Shown here: one piece after another, positions 57,672 to 64,000 of the stretch
Layout of the letters: each line of letters begins with the position of its first letter
Position numbering within the stretch: the first letter of the stretch is position 1
Translations under genes and position numbers: made by a program
Notes under the pieces: generated by a model
The model's input: the letters and a program-made list of their open reading frames with translations, nothing else
Databases searched by the model: none
Told to the model about the DNA's origin: nothing
NCBI RefSeq assembly: GCF_963678635.1
Contig: NC_087062.1
Span: 38,280,518 to 38,344,517, forward strand
Direction: 5' to 3'
Length of the DNA stretch: 64,000 nucleotides
Source of the DNA: Symsagittifera roscoffensis
Lineage: Eukaryota > Xenacoelomorpha > Acoela > Convolutidae

Positions 57672-58479
57672 TTACGGTTCTCTCATAAATTCGGTTTATC
57701 AGCAGCAAAAATTACCACCATCAAATGTTTTGTTTCAGTACGCGCTCTTTTTCACACTTCTCCACATTTGAAGTTCAAATTTTAAGCAACTATTTTACGT
57801 TGTCATAATCCACTGAATGTACGCATTTTGAATTAACAAGCTATTGTTCCTAATACATCATTGTAAGATTACGCATTTAGCCATTATAACACGTTATAAC
57901 AACTGAAGAATTGAAAAACTTTCAATTGAGGTTTGGAAAAAAGCCCCAGTACGAAACGCTAGTACGGAGGAGTTCTCAGTCAATAATAACCGAATTTTCT
58001 AATTATTTCTGAGCAGGGCACATGGCTCTTTCTTTTTCCCTTCGCCTCAAACAAGCATCATTTTTATGGTGTAACGAGGGCTTCTACAAGGTTGATTTTG
58101 ACACCAAGTATGTGCGCCATGGAATCATTAGTCCGCATGCCAATTTTTGTAGATATCGGACTTCAAAAAATTAGAAAAAAGTAATTGGCAGGTGGGGAGA
58201 ACGAAACACAACCTGGGAAAATCGCAGCGTAGCTAGAAATTAAAAAAAAAACTTCAGACAAATCTCTACGTGAGGGCTGTTATACTTGTCCGCAGGGCTG
58301 TTTCAGTGTCCGCGTTTAGTTTTGAAGCTTAAGTCAGCGTTCAGTTTTGAAGCTAACTAAAAGGGATGCATTTCATTTGAATGTACACGAATACAATATT
58401 TCCTCTGCGTTTCTCTGTTCGTGAGATTAGTTGCGAGAATAACTTTTATCTCCTACTTTCCTCAGTGAGGTTAATAGTT
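57672..58479. repeat. Diverged family-E-related repeats
   Basis: 57740-57960 and 58020-58180 share phrases with 45240-45640 (ttacgttgtcataatcc, acgcatttagcc; ggctctttctttttccc, gtgtaacgagggcttctac, catggaatcattagtccg). Clean terminal inverted repeats are no longer visible. Confidence 0.45.
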
Positions 58480-58766
58480 TTTATGGATAGTTATTGATTA
58501 TAATCAGTTTTTGTGGTCAAGAATGTTGCCATTATAATAGATTATAATTAAATTTTGGGACCACACAATCGATTATAATCAATTATAATTCTTTTTTTTT
58601 CAAAAAAACGTATATCGATTAAAATCCACTTAAAGTCCAATATAATTGATCTTATGGACTATAAGGGCAAGAAAACCTTCTCAAAACTTTTTTAAAAACT
58701 AGTTAAAGTCAATTGTAATCAATTATAATGGATTATAATGAAATATAATGACACAAAAAACTCACA
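58480..58766. repeat. Degenerate ATTATAATC-rich tract
   Basis: Many copies of gattataatc / attataatgg / caattataat in both orientations. The family-B copy at 58769 lies inside this kind of DNA, which resumes from 59275 to 59990. Confidence 0.6.
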
Positions 58767-58768
58767 AA

Positions 58769-59275
58769 CAAGACTGCTCGTATCAAGGTGAAGCTCTGAA
58801 GGTTCAGACTGCCTTTTAAGGTCTATGAAGCAGTAATAACATGAAAAAATTACATGTAATAAAGCACAACTATTTTTTTTGTGAACTGAAAATCCCCTTC
58901 CCCCAACGCCATATAAAGTTCAAAACGATTGATTTTGCTTCTAGTAACATATCAGTTACGGCAAAAAAGGTTCCTTCAACCAATTTGGAAAGGTTTCTAA
59001 GACGGATTAAATCTCCGCTTACGAGTTGATAGCGCGAAATATATCGCACATTCATTGTCTCAAATTGGCAAAAATGGCAATTTTTAAACCCCCATAACTT
59101 TACAAAAACTGATCACAGGTGAAATATTTCTTCAAATTTAAAATCAGGATAACAATACCTTTTGAATGTTATAAAAAAATTGGTCAAAAATCAGTAGCTA
59201 CAATATCGAAGTTTGTCTGAAGAAAAAAACTCACCCAGAGCACAAACATTCCGTTACTTTCGTTACGAAAGTCGG
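58769..59275 (-). repeat. Family-B element, copy 7
   Basis: caagactgctcgtatcaagg, ggttcagactgcctttt, core gaaatatatcgcac, end hairpin ctttcgttacgaaag followed by tcgg. Near full length. Confidence 0.72.
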
Positions 59276-60386
59276 ATTATTAAAATCCATCGTAATTGGT
59301 TATTGATTAAAAAGACACAAAAAATGTCAAAAATATGATTTTAGTTTCTGATATATCCAAAAAAATTGTTTGTTGACGTTGAAAACATCAAGAAAACCGT
59401 AGATTGACATGTTAATTTTTACAAAAATAAACGTTTTCAAAAGTACCAGTGATTTTACGAAGTCTTCTTTGCTCTTGAAAACGATTTAGTAAACTAACTG
59501 CCAACTCGGTCCATTCAAATTAAAATAAATTTTAGGAGAAGCTGAAACGGGCCCTAAGGTCCGTCTCAGTAGGTTAATTTACTCAGGTCCCACTCCCACT
59601 ACCACTAATTGTGCACAAGGTCCCACTCCCTCTAAATGTAGACATTACTTGCGGCCTACGTTCATCGGCTATACGGCCCGTATTCTGGAGAGACCCTAAT
59701 TAATATTAAAAAATATTTATAATATCATTTTTTGGCTTTGTTAGGAATTTTTTAAGGTCGTACTATTTAAAAGTTTTCATTCGAAAAATTGTTTAAAAAA
59801 TCGATTACAATGGATTTTATTGTTTTGAAAAAAGTAAAATTATAATCCATTTTTAATCGATTACAATCGATTTTATTGTTTTGAAAAAAGTAAAATTATA
59901 ATCCATTTTTAATCGATTACAATCGATTTTTTTTTTGAAATTTACGGAGACTGACATTAAAAATCCATTATAATCACGTGCAGATTGGTCATTACAATCC
60001 TCCTCTTTCTGCCTGAAGTTTATAGCATCTGATTGTCAAACTTAGTTAACTAGCCCACGTTTAGGTTAATCAAGCTCCCGGCAGCCACCTATAGTAGTGA
60101 ATACTTTTCCGAGCATGGTTCATCAAAATCTGCTTTAAAAATACCTACCTTTGTTTTCAATTGTGTTCCCGTTTACGCTAACAATTTTGACTCTTTTTTT
60201 TCGTTTGCACATTGCTTATCAAAGTCCTTCGGTTATTGAACTTACAACTACCCAAAATCAGTCCTTTTCTGGTTAAATATCTATTGATCTTTGCTCGGCC
60301 AACCGAACCGCACTTGATCATATGATCACATGTTTGCAGTTCTCTCCTGATCAGGGGTACTTTTTTCTATTGAAGTGGTGGTGAAA
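59276..60386. repeat. AT-rich DNA with a 56-bp tandem repeat
   Basis: 59799-59935 is about 2.3 tandem copies of a 56-bp unit (aatcgattacaatcgatttt ... taatccattttt). The rest has scattered ATTATAATC-type motifs and no gene. Confidence 0.65.
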
Positions 60387-60715
60387 GTCAGGGGTGAATC
60401 TACGATTTTCTCTAGAGTGTGTGTGTGTGTTTGTGTGTGGGTGGGGGTAGTTTCGGATTTTCAAAAAATGGTGGAAAATTTTGTCGACCGTTTTTTTTTG
60501 GTCGACCAAATTGATTTTCCGAGCTCTCTCAAAGCACTATAAAGACCATGTTTTGGCCAAATTTTCTGCGCAACAGGCAAAAATATAAGGCATTTTTAGG
60601 CCTTTTTTGGAAATTTTTGACCAAAAAAAAACGAGTCTTCTCGGCGCGCGCTTCCCCCTCAAAATTACTATATATTAGCACCGAAGGAAACTGTAGAAAA
60701 AATGTTAGCATCCGT
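60387..60715 (+). repeat. R1 repeat, long copy with GT microsatellite
   Basis: gtcaggggtgaatctacga parallels 707-730. An insertion-like (gt)n run at 60418-60440 follows, then gtcgaccg...ggtcgacc, tttggaaatttttgacc, gcgcgcgcttccccctcaaaatta, tatattagcacc. Ends near 60715. Confidence 0.7.
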
Positions 60716-60951
60716 CATTCAAAAATGGATATCTCAAAATCAGTGAATTGGGAATTGACGCATTGACTATACGCAAAAAAGGGTCTCCTCTTTAGTACTT
60801 TTTTGCTACCTCCGTTTGTGGCGCTCAACCATATTTTTGCTATCGGCTATCCTTGTTGATTTTAACTAAATTGTCTGTTGTTCCTTTTTCAGTTGAACTT
60901 AGAAAAAAAGTTTTTTTTTCCAAATTGTAATTACAAAAAAAATACTTGAAG

Positions 60952-61209
60952 GCTGACTTCGTCTACAACAACTGCCCGCCAGATGGGAGACTTGATCCCC
61001 ACCCAAATTCAAGCTCATCCTCGACTGGAGGTGGAGTGGGTATGGAAATGGACAGAGGTCAAGTTAGGTTCCTCCATCTGCCTCAGAGGTCAGCCAGGTT
61101 CACGATACTTGAGAGACAAAATAGTGACGAGCAGCTGGTGTCAGATTTAGATTTGATTGACAGCAAAAAACCAAAAAGAGGGCAGTTTTTAAATGAGGAG
61201 GACCAAAAT
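60952..61209 (+). CDS. Probable exon, unknown protein
   Basis: Open frame from a candidate acceptor (cttgaag, 60950-60951; weak pyrimidine tract) with coding-like composition. It encodes ADFVYNNCPPDGRL, a Ser/Gly-rich stretch, then VRFLHLPQRSARFTILERQ and an acidic/Lys segment. Candidate donors are AAAAT|GTCGAG (61210) and GCTG|GTGTCA (61138); neither gives the phase needed by the exon at 62343, so an intervening exon or another donor is required. Possibly the same plus-strand gene as 62343. Confidence 0.4.
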
Positions 61210-61954
61210 GTCGAGCAAAGAACTCAAGGCCTGTTCCTCAGCTTCTGTTTACATTGACACCAATATTAAAATTTAGAGAAATTTTTTACGCATTAAGTTC
61301 ACAGAAAAAATACAACGGGAAAGATAGATTAAAGATCAAAAATGAGATATAGACATTGAAGCAGTGAGCTATCACTCGATTTTTTACCTGAAAAATTGGG
61401 TAGCAAAAAGCATTTTGTTTCTCAAACTCTTTTCTAACTCTCCGATATGATATAAGAAAGATTATAAAAAAAAGGTTTTGTGTTTTACAGAAGCATATTC
61501 TATGGTATATAGAACTCATTGATGTGATGTGATGTGATTTTGAGATTATTGGTGATCAATTGATGCTTGTTTTAACAGAGCAGTTGCGCATAGATTTGGA
61601 CTTTGACTGTTCCTCGACTGTTACAGACCAGTCAGGTCGGATCTCTTTAACTATTCCCCCTTTTGCAAAAAAAAGGAGATTCGTTACTAGGTACAAAAAC
61701 TGCATATGCTGAACTGTTGAATTATTTCTTGATAGGGGTGGCAATTCGTTACTATTCGTACCAAAGTGCGGGGGAAATAGTTAAAGAGATCCATCAGGTC
61801 TATTGACAACCGTGAGACACAACAGGGAGACTGTGGTTGGCGCCAGCGGGGGAGACAGAAGGAGCACTAACACTAACGATACTAACGAACGAAAAGGCCA
61901 GTAGTCAAACTTTCATCAAAAATTCATCATGCGCTAGAGTCTAAAGTTGTCGTT

Positions 61955-62155
61955 TTTGTTCCGACCATTAAAAATGGAGAGGAACTTTGTATTCGGGTTT
62001 GTTTTAGTTTTTTTTTTCAAATTTTTTGGTTTTCCACGCAAAACAACAGGTACCAAAAACAATAATTGGACAGGGTCGATTGATGTATCATATTAAAGCC
62101 CTTTTAGTCGTGATTCGAACGACGCGTAAAACTTTCAATATCGAGCAAGCACGCG
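61955..62155 (+). repeat. Family-C repeat with GTTCCGAC start
   Basis: gttccgac followed by the hairpin ccattaaaaatgg and aggaactttgtattcggg, which parallels the family-B start (gttccgac, hairpin, aacggaatatttgtgttcggg). Its 3' part matches the 39350 and 27140 copies. It links families B and C. Confidence 0.5.
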
Positions 62156-62342
62156 TGTAATTGGCTTTTTCATGAAGAAAGATGAGCCTATTCAATGAGT
62201 TACAAGCCCTGAAAATAGTAAATCCTTCTAGTTAAGAAACCTGCAAAAAAATTCAAATTTCAAAAAACTTTATAATTTTTTTGAGAAACTTTCCTTCAGA
62301 AAAAGAGCGCCTTTCAATTAATAAAAAAATCTTTTGAATCAG

Positions 62343-62602
62343 GAGACTGGACTCCAAACTGGAAAGAGTCTGACAGAGAAAGAGCCAAAGGAAGGGGTTC
62401 TCCTCTTGTAGTGCCAGTCGAAGTGAACCACATGCCTAGTATCTACCCAAAACTGACCCCATCACCCAATCAGGATAGCAGTGGGAGTAAACGCAGAGGG
62501 AGGGGAAGTAGGGCAGGAGATGTGCCTCCTCCGATGAATCTGTTGAGTCCAAAAAACAGAGCTGTTCCACTCAAAGATGCACTCAAATCTCTCGCGCAGT
62601 AA
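62343..62602 (+). CDS. Terminal exon of a plus-strand gene, unknown protein
   Basis: A good acceptor (cttttgaatcag, 62341-62342) opens in phase 1; the frame reads DWTPNWKESDRERAKGRG, then VPVEVNHMPSIYPKL, a Ser/Gly/Arg-rich stretch (SKRRGRGSRAG), PPPMNLLSPKNR and a final amphipathic LKDALKSLAQ before TAA at 62600. A poly(A) signal lies 85 bp further. Proline-, serine- and arginine-rich, so probably disordered. No family recognised. The preceding exon is probably upstream in 54-62 kb. Confidence 0.6.
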
Positions 62603-62686
62603 GTTGAAATAGCGATGAACTGTTTTTTGTAAAGAAAGACAACTTGAAACATACTTTTCGACAACCATATCTAACACTTAATCGGC

Positions 62687-62692
62687 AATAAA
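62687..62692 (+). terminator. Poly(A) signal AATAAA
   Basis: aataaa 85 bases after the stop at 62602, followed by AT-rich sequence with atcatcatcat. Confidence 0.6.
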
Positions 62693-64000
62693 TACGTTTC
62701 ATCATCATCATCGTTAAATGTTACACCATCCTTGTTACTCGACGGTGAGATAACTGTCTAGTTTGGTGTTGGTCCCTTTTCATACATGAGGTAAATCAAG
62801 AAATTCGCGAAAAACAATTTTATTCCACGCAAAGTGCCTGAAGTGGCCATTGTTGCACATTCGTAAACAAGAAGGAACCTAAAATGTTTACAAAGCCTGG
62901 AGAAGCTTTTGTTTCGAAGCATTAGATGGAGAATTTGCCTAGTAATAACTGGGTTAATGCTCAAAGCCTCAATTCGCCATTGTTGCAAATGGATTCATGC
63001 GCCAAAATAAACCATTACGCTTGAAAAAATTCAAGCATGAGACCTAAAACCGGCCATCACTCACTAATAATCATCAAGCAGAAAAAAAATTAAAGAAAAG
63101 CAGACAAAAAAAAATAAAGAAAAGCAGACAAGTAACAGCATATTAACACAAAAATTTAGGGTAAAAAAGACCTTCAGCTAAGACCTAAAAAGGCGGTACG
63201 AAAACCCCGCTTTTGTTTTCGGTGGCGTTCCGAGCGAGCATGGAATCCATCCCTTGCAACATCTTTTCGACATCTAAACTTGGTTGACTATACAAATGGT
63301 ATGTTGTAAAGTTCAGTCAAACGCATGTCACATAGAGTTAAATTTCGAATTGTCTATCTCTGGCTTCTGCGGCCAAGTAGAGAATTAGAGAAAGAAATGA
63401 AGTTCTGATCATCTTTTAAAGAAATTTTTGCACCAAAAACTAATTATTCAGCACCTGTGTCTTCGTTCACATTGTGCTCAGCGTTTCTATCAGAGAAATT
63501 AAACGTCCTCGCCCCAAAAAAAATTAAACTCTAAATCTGGTCTACAACATTATCCCATCAGAATGTCACTATTATGCCGCCACAAAAAAGTTCGTAAAAC
63601 AATGCATTTTCAACGTTCTTTTTTAAGGTAACTTGAGGTTTTTGAACTTCCAGAAGTCAACAATTCTAGAACTTTAGAGCAACTTGACTGAAACGTTCTC
63701 TTTTCATATCATGAAGTCTAGTTTTATCTGCTGCTCATATTAAAAAAATTTGAAAGATATCCTAGATTTTTCCTTACAAGCTACATTTTTGTACATTCTA
63801 CTATTTGGCTATTATTTAATTCGGTTGAGTGACATAGCGACTGCAAGTGATGCAATAAAGATTTTTGGACAAGATTATTAATCTAACTAACACAAGTTGG
63901 TTTGTTATTATGAAAAAATTTGATGGAATGAAGTAATTGTGGCTTCGTTGATACTGTTAGCCTAAGAGTAATAAAAACTGAATTATCACCAAAACATGGT
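62693..64000. other. Intergenic, nothing recognised
   Basis: AT-rich. A 23-base phrase (aaaaaaaattaaagaaaagcag type) is repeated back to back near 63085-63130. No gene, RNA or known repeat family seen. Confidence 0.4.

Noticed and set aside
1-64000. CRISPR arrays, rRNA genes, bacterial operons or phage genes
   Set aside because: No regularly spaced short repeats, rRNA motifs or prokaryotic gene layout; the window is clearly eukaryotic.

Overview
This is an AT-rich, repeat-dense, intron-rich nuclear window from an animal, most likely an invertebrate. The evidence is a recognisable HCN-type cation-channel exon, exons bounded by GT-AG splice sites, poly(A) signals, Ty3/gypsy-type LTR retrotransposons and several families of short hairpin or terminal-inverted-repeat elements. 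I cannot name the species. A 200-N assembly gap lies at 5613-5812. LAYOUT: 1-2.5 kb holds repeats, including an LTR with a 162-bp perfect palindrome. 3839-5511 (minus) is an internal HCN-channel exon whose neighbouring exons are not visible. 7485-19166 (plus) is a four-exon gene for a 350-residue protein with one EF-hand. Its first intron (9.5 kb) contains a degraded 6.9-kb LTR element (family A, 9256-16175) that shows glycoprotein-like ORF fragments but no recognisable gag, reverse transcriptase or integrase. 19.3-28.7 kb has no gene I can recognise. It carries repeat copies, notably a ~0.5-kb family with GTTCCGAC ends (family B). 28773-36234 is a decayed Ty3/gypsy element arranged as [integrase tail + LTR]-[gag-pol]-[LTR], so a 1.68-kb direct repeat brackets it. 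36.3-46 kb is again non-genic, with repeats. 46.08-47.10 kb has two probable plus-strand exons. 47257-54442 (minus) is a young Ty3/gypsy element with two 259-bp LTRs that look identical and a perfect 5-bp target duplication. Its gag-pol is one uninterrupted frame of 2185 codons apart from three in-frame stop codons. 54.4-64 kb holds TIR elements, a solo family-A LTR with 4-bp target duplication, ATTATAATC-rich DNA, and a further exon at 60952 plus a terminal exon at 62343-62602 with a poly(A) signal. HOW IT FITS TOGETHER: the host genes are unrelated neighbours, and the 46-62.6 kb plus-strand exons may or may not belong to one gene. Most of the window is transposon-derived. The points most worth attention are these: the gag start codon straddles the LTR/primer-binding-site boundary in both Ty3 elements, so the first codons would be templated by a tRNA; the young element has three nonsense codons but no frameshift; and the family-A element seems to pair LTRs with an envelope-like gene but no polymerase.
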